A stretch of 8,579 nt of DNA, taken from positions 762 to 9,340 of the forward strand of contig DIEU01000031.1 of the NCBI GenBank assembly GCA_002418775.1, read 5' to 3'. How positions within the stretch are numbered: the first letter of the stretch is position 1; each line of letters begins with the position of its first letter. Below, one piece after another: positions 1-5,710 of the stretch. The position numbers were made by a program, and so were the translations under genes. The notes beneath the pieces were generated by a model. The model ran no database searches. It was not told the origin of the DNA and worked only from the letters and a program-made list of their open reading frames with translations. This DNA comes from Firmicutes bacterium UBA5766 (GTDB lineage: Bacteria; Bacillota; Desulfotomaculia; Desulfotomaculales; Nap2-2B).

Positions 1-341
1 TTAAAAACCAATGTCAAGAGAAAAAATTTTTTCGCCTTTTCAGCAGTCCCAAAATTAGACAAAACCCTGTAATGAAATCAAGAATAGCCTGGCCGCCGCG
101 AAGGCAGCAGGGAAAGAAAAACCCAAACCAAGCGGCCGGAAACGAAACCGAAAAAAGAAGGAGGAAAGCCAACTTTCAGAGTTATAACCGGGTTTAAAAA
201 TATTTTTTAAACTTTTCAAATCATGGCCGATTTCACAACATCCTGTAGCAATTAATAAATCCCTCAAAGTGGCTTTATTGACCGCTTGCGGGATTTTTTC
301 GTGCCTCGAACTGCCGAAAACAGGATTCTTCGATGAATTAT
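1..341. other. Gene-poor stretch with low-complexity and orphan reading frames
   Basis: No convincing gene is visible. On the minus strand a frame stays open from about 354 down to a stop near 55, but its only start is a TTG at 265-267 with no ribosome binding site, and its C-terminal half is low-complexity Phe/Arg/Ala sequence. On the plus strand, 59-187 is an open frame without a start codon whose predicted product is Lys/Ala/Arg-rich, because the DNA at 95-165 is purine-rich. These two frames overlap each other, so at most one could be coding. Either might be a gene remnant; I recognise neither. The stretch is probably the spacer between the leftward gene run at 342-2224 and something beyond the window. 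Confidence 0.5.
12..17 (-). promoter_or_regulatory. Possible -35 box of a leftward promoter
   Basis: The minus strand reads TTGACA, an exact sigma-A -35 hexamer. With a normal 16-18 base spacer the matching -10 box would fall outside the window, so the promoter cannot be confirmed. It would drive a leftward gene lying before position 1. A six-base match alone is weak evidence. Confidence 0.25.
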
Positions 342-824
342 TTAAAAAATAGTTCCTTCTTTCTTTAGATAATCAATGCACCTCTGTATTTCAGCCTGTA
401 CCTTCTTGTATTCAATTTCCCTCCAGGCTTTCAGTATTGGTATGAATTTTGCATTGCCCGTCAGCTTTATTTTCTCAATCAATAACAAGATCATTCCGCG
501 GTTTCTATCCTTCAGATCCTGAACAAAACTGTAGTCCTTACTTTCAAAAAGATTTGCAAGCTTTTGCAGCAGTTCCCCGGCATAGGTTTCCCGCTCGATT
601 TCCCAGCCAATTTCTGAAAAAATAATCATGGGAAGCCTGTCTTTGTATTCAATTTCAAGGTAGCCCTTTTTTATCATCCAATCTATCCGGTTGGTTATTT
701 CCTGTATTTTTAACTCCTGGTAGTATCCATAAACAGCTCGTATCTTACTCTTTGGTCTTTCCTGCTCATAATTATTACATGCTCCACCTGGGGCATATCC
801 ATTTATTTGCTTTGTATTTAACAA
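342..824 (-). pseudogene. RQC-minor-like DNA-binding protein, probably 5'-truncated
   Basis: The 160-residue frame has, from about residue 32 onward, the look of the RQC-minor-1 family (a winged-helix domain related to the RecQ C-terminal domain). Matching stretches are VYGYYQEL, ITNRIDWMIKKGYLEIEY, RLPMIIFSEIGWEIERETYA, and a helical tail with KAWREIEYKKVQAEI. RQC-type winged helices bind DNA; the role of these small stand-alone forms is not established as far as I know. As I remember the family, an N-terminal helical segment with a GGR and ILKGS-like motif precedes YGYY. Here that part is absent and replaced by about 31 unrelated-looking residues. The only start is TTG (822-824) or an ATT two codons earlier, and the nearest purine-rich stretch (GGAAG at about 840-845) lies too far upstream. 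The frame begins one base after the SEC-C gene's stop. Either it is read by translational coupling or it is a decaying fragment. Family assignment is from memory of sequence pattern. Confidence 0.6.
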
Positions 825-825
825 C

Positions 826-1377
826 TCAATCTTTTAAATCTTCCAATCTTTCCTCTATAACTTTTTTATCGTATTTATCTTTTGCCACCAAAAGCTCCCT
901 CTCATACATCTCCTTAGCTTTACTTGAATCCTTAATTACATCCTCTGCAAACCAGTACATATCCCCGTACGCGATATAGCTCCAGGGGTTATCGGGATAA
1001 TCCCTCACTAAGCTGTCCAACTCATTTTTCGCTTCGTCAATTTTCTTTAACTGCAAATATGATTCGGCAATACTCCTTCTCATATTATGAATTATCAACT
1101 TATCTTCAAACCAACTCTCCGATAATTGTTGTGCGGAATAAAAATTTTCTACATCTTCTAAAAACGTCTCTTTTTCAAACGAAATACCAATGCTCTGCAA
1201 TTTGCCTATGATCTCCTCTGTGCTCATTCCATTTACTTTTTCGTATGACCACAAGTTTTCCAAACCCCGTTTTAAGCTATTTTGCGCTGCTTCCGGAAAT
1301 GGTTTACCAAGACAACATTTTTTATATTTCTTGCCGCTGCCACAGGGACAAAGATCATTTCTTCCTACCTTACTCAT
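826..1377 (-). CDS. SEC-C motif protein with helical-repeat C-terminal region
   Basis: This 183-residue protein opens with a complete SEC-C zinc-binding motif: NDLCPCGSGKKYKKCC, with Cys10, Cys12, Cys21 and Cys22 as the expected zinc ligands. The same motif ends many SecA proteins and occurs in many unrelated small bacterial proteins, so it does not define a function alone. The rest is predicted to be helical. Residues around 100-165 (AESYLQLKKIDEAKNELDSL, then a YPDNPWSY turn and a SSKAKEMYEREL helix) resemble tetratricopeptide-like repeats, suggesting protein-protein contact. No signal peptide or membrane segment is visible. The ATG start at 1375-1377 is well supported by AAGGAG seven bases upstream. 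It lies 76 bases downstream of the DUF6904-like gene on the same strand and is followed after one base by the RQC-minor-like frame, so co-transcription is likely. Function unknown; the zinc motif is certain from sequence. Confidence 0.85.
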   Translation of the reverse strand: MSKVGRNDLCPCGSGKKYKKCCLGKPFPEAAQNSLKRGLENLWSYEKVNGMSTEEIIGKLQSIGISFEKETFLEDVENFYSAQQLSESWFEDKLIIHNMRRSIAESYLQLKKIDEAKNELDSLVRDYPDNPWSYIAYGDMYWFAEDVIKDSSKAKEMYERELLVAKDKYDKKVIEERLEDLKD

Positions 1378-1406
1378 TGTGTCTCTCCTTTTACAATTAA
1401 CTGTTG

Positions 1407-1423
1407 CATTTTTTACAAAAATG
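1407..1423. repeat. Short perfect AT-rich inverted repeat (7-3-7)
   Basis: CATTTTT (1407-1413) and AAAAATG (1417-1423) are exact reverse complements separated by TAC. It sits in the 76-base gap between the DUF6904-like and SEC-C genes, about 30 bases upstream of the SEC-C start. It could be a protein-binding site or a weak hairpin. The AT content makes a stable RNA hairpin unlikely, and in AT-rich spacer DNA chance is a fair explanation. Confidence 0.3.
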
Positions 1424-1453
1424 AATTATTAGCGTTCATAAATAGTGCAGCTA

Positions 1454-2224
1454 TTACCATTCAAAATCGTCAGGATAATCAAATCCCTGCAGTTGAATAT
1501 CCCCCTGAACACATCCATGCTCTCTCGCCGCCTTAATAACAACTTTCTTGATTTCTATATGGTCTTTGTCATATCTAAATTCTGCGATTCTCCTGGCAAT
1601 GGAGTACAGTTTTTTAAGCCGCTTTTCTCTGGTCATATTTATGTATTTGAAGTTCAATAAATCAATATACTGCACGGCAATATCTTCAACGCCTATATAA
1701 TCGCCGTTCATAATGTTTATCCATCTGACAAAGGTAGTATCTGTAAAAGTACTTTTGACGCATTTTACAAATTCAGCCTGGAAAAGCCGGATAATAGCGA
1801 TTGTCTCATCCCAAATAACTTTTTTATCCATAGCTCGCTTGTATGTGTATTCTGCCTTTGTCAAATCCTTATTTCGCAACTCCACAAGCTCGTTAAGAGC
1901 AAGCATGACGAAAAACATCTCCGGATAGAAACAATTGCAGCTGTAATACACATTGTTTTTTGGAACAATGATGGAGTGCCATCTCATTTTATCCTCATTC
2001 ATGTGATTATCAACAAGCTCAACCTCCCGGTCTCCCTGGCAGGCATGTCTTATATCATAGCATACCCCAAGGATACGGGTTGAAATATCAATGAATTGAT
2101 GATGTTTTTTGGAGTATTCATCAATAACGATGTCATGGAACGCTCCAACAAGGTTATAGAGGTCGTTGAAATCTCCGCTGATGGATACTCCGGTAAGGTT
2201 TGGAGTATTCTTAATTGTTATCAT
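1454..2224 (-). CDS. Conserved protein of unknown function, DUF6904-like
   Basis: The product is 256 residues, soluble-looking, without signal peptide or membrane segments. Its start, MITIKNTPNLTGVSISGDFN, and the internal block LGVCYDIRHACQGDREVELV match what I remember of the DUF6904 family, which has no assigned function. The middle (about residues 95-190) is helical and rich in aromatic and charged residues. The C-terminal third has a basic helical region (TREKRLKKLYSIARRIAEF) and an acidic end. I see no catalytic motif I can name. The ATG at 2222-2224 is chosen over an upstream in-frame TTG at 2240-2242 because AGGAG (2232-2236) sits seven bases before the ATG, with part of the longer form lying under it. 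It is the first gene of a leftward run with the SEC-C and RQC-minor-like genes, and has a good extended -10 promoter. The gene itself is secure; the family name is from memory. Confidence 0.7.
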   Translation of the reverse strand: MITIKNTPNLTGVSISGDFNDLYNLVGAFHDIVIDEYSKKHHQFIDISTRILGVCYDIRHACQGDREVELVDNHMNEDKMRWHSIIVPKNNVYYSCNCFYPEMFFVMLALNELVELRNKDLTKAEYTYKRAMDKKVIWDETIAIIRLFQAEFVKCVKSTFTDTTFVRWINIMNGDYIGVEDIAVQYIDLLNFKYINMTREKRLKKLYSIARRIAEFRYDKDHIEIKKVVIKAAREHGCVQGDIQLQGFDYPDDFEW

Positions 2225-2317
2225 TTTTGCGCTCCTATACAAATCAGCTTTGAATATTCAGCATTCCATCTTAAAAATCAAATTATTTCATTTCGAACCC
2301 ATAAATAACTACCTGAT

Positions 2318-2326
2318 ATTATAACA
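2318..2326 (-). promoter_or_regulatory. Extended -10 promoter of the DUF6904-like gene
   Basis: The minus strand reads TGTTATAAT: an exact TATAAT (2318-2323) preceded by the TGn extended -10 element. No good TTGACA-like box lies 16-18 bases further upstream, which is typical when an extended -10 is present. Transcription would start near 2311, giving a 5' leader of about 87 bases before the ATG at 2224. This is a sequence match only. Confidence 0.5.
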
Positions 2327-2345
2327 TTTTGAGTAATCTCTACGC

Positions 2346-2351
2346 TACAAT
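2346..2351 (+). promoter_or_regulatory. Possible rightward -10 box before the structured leader
   Basis: TACAAT is a five-of-six match to TATAAT and is placed so that transcription would begin near 2357, just ahead of the stems at 2355-2478 and the flavodoxin start at 2491. There is no convincing -35 hexamer at normal spacing. It would be back-to-back with the leftward promoter at 2318-2326. Weak on its own; the arrangement with the leader and start codon is what gives it some value. Confidence 0.25.
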
Positions 2352-2390
2352 AAATGGATACGTAAGACAGGCATCCAGGAGAATTTTGCT

Positions 2391-2478
2391 TTCAGGCATA
2401 TCATGTCGCCGCTTCAGCGGCATGGACGTCTACTCAATTATTCGCCATGCTCATCTATTCTAAAACATGACGCCTGAA
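2391..2478 (+). other. Potential three-stem structured leader
   Basis: Several inverted repeats nest here. The outer stem pairs TTCAGGC (2391-2397) with GCCTGAA (2472-2478), continuing after a small internal loop with CATGT (2402-2406) and ACATG (2465-2469). Inside are a hairpin GCCGC-TTCA-GCGGC (2408-2421) and a second stem ATGG/CCAT (2422-2425 with 2445-2448, extendable to GCATGG/CCATGC). Together they would form a three-way junction. A further small stem TGGAT/ATCCA (2355-2359 with 2373-2377) precedes it. On the plus strand the right arm of the outer stem touches the AAGG ribosome binding site (2477-2480) of the truncated flavodoxin frame, as expected of a translation-controlling leader. 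I do not recognise a known riboswitch class. Alternatives are a terminator structure for feoB on the other strand, or a small mobile-element remnant. Confidence 0.4.
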
Positions 2479-2490
2479 GGGTGTTTTATT

Positions 2491-2562
2491 ATGGCTGCCG
2501 AGATTTACTATTTTTCGGGCACAGGGAATTCTCAGACCAGCCCCAGCAATCGAACACTTTGA
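2491..2562 (+). pseudogene. 5' fragment of a flavodoxin/EFR1-type ferredoxin gene
   Basis: An ATG with an AAGG ribosome binding site ten bases upstream opens a frame reading MAAEIYYFSGTGNS, then nonhomologous residues to a TGA at 2560-2562. The string IYYFSGTGNS is the canonical first strand and phosphate-binding loop of flavodoxin-like domains, as found at the N-terminus of EFR1-family flavodoxin-ferredoxin proteins; the SGTGNS turn holds the FMN phosphate. Homology ends at about 2532, exactly where the stop codon of the oppositely oriented feoB lies, and the remaining ten codons are read through the feoB 3' end. The rest of the gene, normally well over 100 residues for the flavodoxin domain alone, is missing. 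It is therefore a promoter-proximal remnant left by a recombination or deletion that put feoAB next to it. The fragment is too short to fold into a working protein. Confidence 0.75.
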
Positions 2563-4673
2563 GCAACGGCAAAACACAGAATAATTCCTGTAGCAGTCGT
2601 AATGGCAAATGTTATGAGTGTCCATTTTATGCTCTGAGTTTCCTTCTTAATGGTCATCAGTGTTGTTCCGCAGGGATAATGATTCAAGCAGAACAGCATT
2701 GTACATACCGCCGTCAGCCAGGTCCATCCATTGGCGAGAAAAAGTTCCCGCAAGGCCTGCAGATTGTCTAATTCAATCATCTGGCCGGCGGACATGTAAC
2801 TCATTACTAAAATAGGAATGACAATCTCATTGGCCGGTAAACCAAGGATGAACGCCATTAGTATAAAGCCATCCAGGCCTAATAAACGGCCAAATGGACC
2901 CAGCAGGTTTGCTCCGTGCTGTAAAATGCTGAGATCTCCTACATGTATATTGGCAAATACCCAGGTAATCATGCCCGCCGGCACCGCCACGATGATTGCT
3001 CTGGCAAGAACGAACAAAGTACGGTCATAAAGAGAACGAACAATAATTCTTCCGATCTGCGGTTTGCGGTAAGGGGGCAGCTCCAGGGCAAAAGATGAAG
3101 GAATTCCTTTCAGGATCGTTTTTGACAAGAGTTTTGATACGATAAGAGTAATTATGACACCTGTTACTATGGCTGCCAGGATGATTAGAGAAGCTATGAC
3201 AGACTGATGGCTTCCCAATTCCCCGGCAATAAAAACGGTGGCTAGGGCGATCAAGGTTGGGAAACGCCCGTTGCAGGGCGCATAATTGTTGGTAATAATT
3301 GAAATGAGCCGCTCCCTGGGCGAATCAATGATTCTGCAGGAAATTACGCCTGCCGCATTGCATCCAAATCCCATACACATAGTCAATGCCTGTTTGCCAT
3401 GGGCGCACGCCTTCTTAAAATAATTATCCAGATTGAAGGCAATGCGAGGAAGGTAGCCCAAATCTTCCAGCAAGGTAAACAAAGGAAAAAAGATGGCCAT
3501 CGGAGGCAGCATAACCGATATTACCCAGGCCAGGGTTCGATACATTCCTAAAACAAATACACCGTGCAGCCAATCAGGCCAGCCCGCAGATAAAAAGAGC
3601 TGTGTCAGGCGTTCCTGTCCCCAGAAGAGGCCAGTCCCCAAGATCTGTGAAGGATAATTGGCCCCCTTGATGGTAATCCAGAAGACCAGCCCCAACAGCG
3701 CCATCATCACCGGAATCCCCCAAATCCTGGAGGTAAGAACGCTGTCTATCCTGCGGTCCAAGTCGTTGTAATTTTGCTTCTCACACCGCAATACTCTTTG
3801 AGTAATTTCCTCAGCCTGAGAAACAATGCAGGTAACGATGTGATCACGCAGGCTGTCCCGGTCCAGATGATCTTCCAGAAGCATTTGATCAGCTAACGCC
3901 AAAGCATCGGATAGTTCTTTGCTTTTACGAATCCTGAAAAAGGGAAGCTGCGCAAGCGAAGCCTCAGCGTCCCAGTCTCCGTCAAGCAGTCGAAGCGCAA
4001 CCCACCTTCTGTTTACATTTTTATCAGCAATGCCTTTAACTGCGGGTTCAAGCAGGTTAAGACATTCTTCCACTGCAGAACCATAACGGATTTTTAAAGG
4101 CGCAGTTTGTATTTCACCCATCGCCACCTGATAAACTGCATCTTTTAACGCATCCAAACCCGCTCCGTCCCGCGCGCTGGTTCCGATTACCGGTATGCCA
4201 AGTATTTTAGACAGCGCAGGCAAATCAACCTGAATCTTCTTCCGCTTTGCTTCATCCAGCAGATTTACACAAAGTACTACATGATCAGTAATTTCCATTA
4301 CCTGCAGCACAAGATTGAGGTTTCTTTCCAGACAAGTTGCATCGGCAACAACTACGGTTGCCCTGGGTTCTCCCGAGCAAATAAAATCACGGGCAACTTC
4401 CTCATCAACCGAGTTTGCAAACAGGGAGTATGTTCCGGGCAAATCAATGAGAACGAATCTTTGATGCTGATGGATATACATTCCCTGTGCGTTGGTGACT
4501 GTTTTTCCGGGCCAGTTGCCGGTATGCTGTTTGAGACCGGTCAAACTGTTGAAAACTGTACTTTTCCCAGTGTTGGGATTGCCGGCTAAGGCAATCATTA
4601 AATCCCCGTCAGGCGAATTCGTCCTATACGTTTCTCCTGCTATCCGCCCGCCGGACACTTGTTTAAGGCCCAC
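2532..4673 (-). CDS. feoB: Ferrous iron transporter FeoB
   Basis: FeoB is the inner-membrane Fe2+ importer, with an N-terminal GTPase that controls a membrane gate. All G motifs are visible in this 713-residue protein: P-loop GNPNTGKS (31-38), DLPG (77-80), NLLD (137-140) and TSAR (166-169). A helical linker domain follows to about residue 300. The membrane part starts near RIWGIPVMMALLGLVFWI. It includes the two gate repeats with their conserved cysteines, the CMGFGCNAAGV block and the NNYAPCNGRFP block, and ends in hydrophobic helices after a NHYPCGTT segment. Length is normal for the family. GTG at 4671-4673 is the chosen start: GGAGG (4684-4688) lies ten bases upstream, and about 24 residues precede the GTPase fold. 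feoA ends 26 bases upstream, so the two are one operon. Its end abuts a truncated flavodoxin gene. No feoC-like gene follows. Confidence 0.97.
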   Translation of the reverse strand: MGLKQVSGGRIAGETYRTNSPDGDLMIALAGNPNTGKSTVFNSLTGLKQHTGNWPGKTVTNAQGMYIHQHQRFVLIDLPGTYSLFANSVDEEVARDFICSGEPRATVVVADATCLERNLNLVLQVMEITDHVVLCVNLLDEAKRKKIQVDLPALSKILGIPVIGTSARDGAGLDALKDAVYQVAMGEIQTAPLKIRYGSAVEECLNLLEPAVKGIADKNVNRRWVALRLLDGDWDAEASLAQLPFFRIRKSKELSDALALADQMLLEDHLDRDSLRDHIVTCIVSQAEEITQRVLRCEKQNYNDLDRRIDSVLTSRIWGIPVMMALLGLVFWITIKGANYPSQILGTGLFWGQERLTQLFLSAGWPDWLHGVFVLGMYRTLAWVISVMLPPMAIFFPLFTLLEDLGYLPRIAFNLDNYFKKACAHGKQALTMCMGFGCNAAGVISCRIIDSPRERLISIITNNYAPCNGRFPTLIALATVFIAGELGSHQSVIASLIILAAIVTGVIITLIVSKLLSKTILKGIPSSFALELPPYRKPQIGRIIVRSLYDRTLFVLARAIIVAVPAGMITWVFANIHVGDLSILQHGANLLGPFGRLLGLDGFILMAFILGLPANEIVIPILVMSYMSAGQMIELDNLQALRELFLANGWTWLTAVCTMLFCLNHYPCGTTLMTIKKETQSIKWTLITFAITTATGIILCFAVAQSVRLLGLV

Positions 4674-4699
4674 GATTTATAGTCCTCCGCTTTTTAGCT

Positions 4700-4966
4700 C
4701 TAAAGCAATTCCACGAGTATTTGGGACGCCTCTTCAGAACGAAGGGCAATAACAGCTCCGCGAATTTCATAGGCCACTGTGTCGCCCGAAGGACTCTTTT
4801 GCAAAACTTCAACCCGTGTACCGCAAATCAATCCTAAATCAAGCATTCTCCTTCTTGTGTTGCCATTTGCGGTCAATTGACTGACCTTTCCGCAAGTACC
4901 GGGTATTAGACGATGCAACGGTATCAATCTATCCATATCCAAATCCGAACCCCCTGAAATATTCAT
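4700..4966 (-). CDS. feoA: FeoA family iron transport accessory protein
   Basis: FeoA is a small cytoplasmic SH3-like beta-barrel protein that works with FeoB in ferrous iron uptake. This 88-residue product has the typical pattern: LIPGTCGKVSQL, then NTRRRMLDLGLICGTRVEVLQKSPSGD (read in two halves around residue 45), then a YEIRGAVIALRSEEASQILV end matching the final barrel strands. Two ATG starts are possible. The one at 4964-4966 has a GGGG stretch seven bases upstream. The one at 4934-4936 would give 78 residues, closer to the usual family length, but its GGGGG stretch is 13 bases away. I keep the longer form with reservation. It is the first gene of the feoAB operon and faces the divergent metal regulator. 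Confidence 0.93.
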   Translation of the reverse strand: MNISGGSDLDMDRLIPLHRLIPGTCGKVSQLTANGNTRRRMLDLGLICGTRVEVLQKSPSGDTVAYEIRGAVIALRSEEASQILVELL

Positions 4967-4997
4967 GCTTCAACCCCGGCGATCATAAGTTAGACTG

Positions 4998-5014
4998 GGG
5001 AAAACATTTTTCCC
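4998..5014. promoter_or_regulatory. Candidate metal-regulator operator upstream of feoAB
   Basis: GGGAAAA (4998-5004) and TTTTCCC (5008-5014) are exact inverted repeats around CAT, a 17-base palindrome. It lies in the intergenic region between feoA and the divergent DtxR/MntR-family gene, just downstream of the candidate feo -10 box, where a bound repressor would block transcription start. Dimeric DtxR/MntR-family repressors bind imperfect palindromes of this general size. The sequence does not closely match a DtxR or MntR consensus that I know, so the link to the neighbouring regulator is inferred from position. Confidence 0.45.
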
Positions 5015-5021
5015 ACGCCTC

Positions 5022-5027
5022 ATTTTA
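5022..5027 (-). promoter_or_regulatory. Candidate -10 box of the feoAB promoter
   Basis: The minus strand reads TAAAAT, five of six matches to TATAAT, followed after eight bases by the palindrome at 4998-5014. A 17-base spacer would place the -35 at TAACCA, only a three-of-six match, so the promoter would be weak or activator-independent only in part. Transcription would start near 5015, giving a leader of about 50 bases before the feoA ATG. Confidence 0.35.
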
Positions 5028-5061
5028 TGAAAAGAAGAATAAATTGGTTACTGCATTCATC

Positions 5062-5077
5062 TTGAATTAAATTTCAA
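5062..5077. repeat. Imperfect AT-rich palindrome near the regulator promoter
   Basis: TTGAATTAAATTTCAA has TTGAA and TTCAA as exact inverted arms around an AT-rich centre. It lies about 50 bases upstream of the regulator's ATG and could be a second, autoregulatory operator or overlap its promoter. AT-rich composition makes a chance occurrence plausible. Confidence 0.25.
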
Positions 5078-5125
5078 TTATTGCTTTAGCCTCACAGAAA
5101 GTTCTTGGGAAAAGGAGTGGGAAAG

Positions 5126-5608
5126 ATGAATAACAAAGAGTTCCACACATTCCGCGGCTATGAAATGATTAAAAAGAATGAAGACTATCTTACTCCGAGT
5201 ATGGAAGACTACCTGGAAATGATTTATAGAAATTGTCAGAAAGAAGGGTACGTAAGAATTAACCATCTGGCCGAGCAGCTAAATGTGAAAGCGCCTTCGG
5301 CTTCCAAGACAGTACGCAAGTTGTCATCAATGGGGTATCTCAATTATAAAAAATATGGAATTATACAGCTGACACCAAAAGGCGAAATGATGGGAGCATT
5401 TCTGCTGGACCGGCATGAAACAGTGGAGGTATTTTTAAGTAATATCGGGGTTTCGGATACGGTATTGCTTGAGACTGAGCTCATTGAACACTACCTCAGC
5501 ATTGATACTATTAAAAGTATCAAGCTATTAAACGACTTTTTGGTCCATTCTCCAGGAATTTTTGAGAAATTCCGGCAGTTCAAAGCATGTTATGAGGAAG
5601 GAAAATAA
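5126..5608 (+). CDS. Metal-dependent repressor, MntR-type DtxR family
   Basis: A 160-residue DtxR/MntR-family regulator. After about 20 extra N-terminal residues comes SMEDYLEMIY, aligning with the start of Bacillus subtilis MntR (SMEDYIEQIY). Then follow the winged helix (VRINHLAEQLNVKAPSASKT, recognition helix near 56-66, wing at KKYGIIQLTPKG) and the dimerisation helices (RHETVEVFL ... ELIEHYLS). All six MntR metal ligands are present: Asp28, Glu31, His97, Glu118, Glu121 and His122, corresponding to MntR D8, E11, H77, E99, E102 and H103. There is no C-terminal SH3 domain, so it is the short two-domain form. ATG at 5126-5128 is preferred over an upstream TTG at 5105 because AAGGAG (5112-5117) lies eight bases before it. 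It is divergent from feoAB, which suggests it represses that operon when the metal is abundant. Whether it senses iron or manganese cannot be settled from sequence. Confidence 0.93.
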   Translation: MNNKEFHTFRGYEMIKKNEDYLTPSMEDYLEMIYRNCQKEGYVRINHLAEQLNVKAPSASKTVRKLSSMGYLNYKKYGIIQLTPKGEMMGAFLLDRHETVEVFLSNIGVSDTVLLETELIEHYLSIDTIKSIKLLNDFLVHSPGIFEKFRQFKACYEEGK

Positions 5609-5637
5609 GAAAGAAAAGTTCACCCAGGCGCCAGGAG

Positions 5638-5654
5638 ATAGGGAATAGGGAATA
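5638..5654. repeat. Two tandem 7-base units
   Basis: The unit ATAGGGA occurs twice in direct succession followed by ATA, in the convergent gap between the regulator and uppP. It is a minor tandem duplication. No clear rho-independent terminator is visible in this gap; the best hairpin near 5665-5690 has only a three-pair GC stem before a T-rich stretch. Confidence 0.4.
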
Positions 5655-5710
5655 CCGAAGAGCAATCCGTTACGGCTGTTGTATTTACCTTTGTTTTTCC
5701 AGGAGTATTA

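Noticed and set aside
752..979. Plus-strand open frame across the SEC-C and RQC-minor-like genes
   Set aside because: It lies opposite two better supported reading frames and has no ribosome binding site; Ser/Leu/Tyr-rich shadow composition.
2463..2487. AAAACA...TGTTTT inverted repeat as a terminator
   Set aside because: The stem between the A and T tracts is imperfect with a bulge, and the same bases are better explained by the larger stem 2391-2478. It may still contribute to ending the feoB transcript.
2481..2771. Plus-strand open frame of 96 codons starting before the flavodoxin ATG
   Set aside because: It is out of frame with the flavodoxin fragment and runs through the antisense strand of feoB. 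The recognisable protein is in the other frame from 2491.
4281..4752. Plus-strand open frames opposite the feoB GTPase region
   Set aside because: Antisense shadows of a strongly conserved gene, without ribosome binding sites.
5660..5700. Possible rho-independent terminator after the metal regulator
   Set aside because: The CCGTTACGG palindrome leaves only a three-pair stem with a three-base loop, and the following T-rich run is interrupted.
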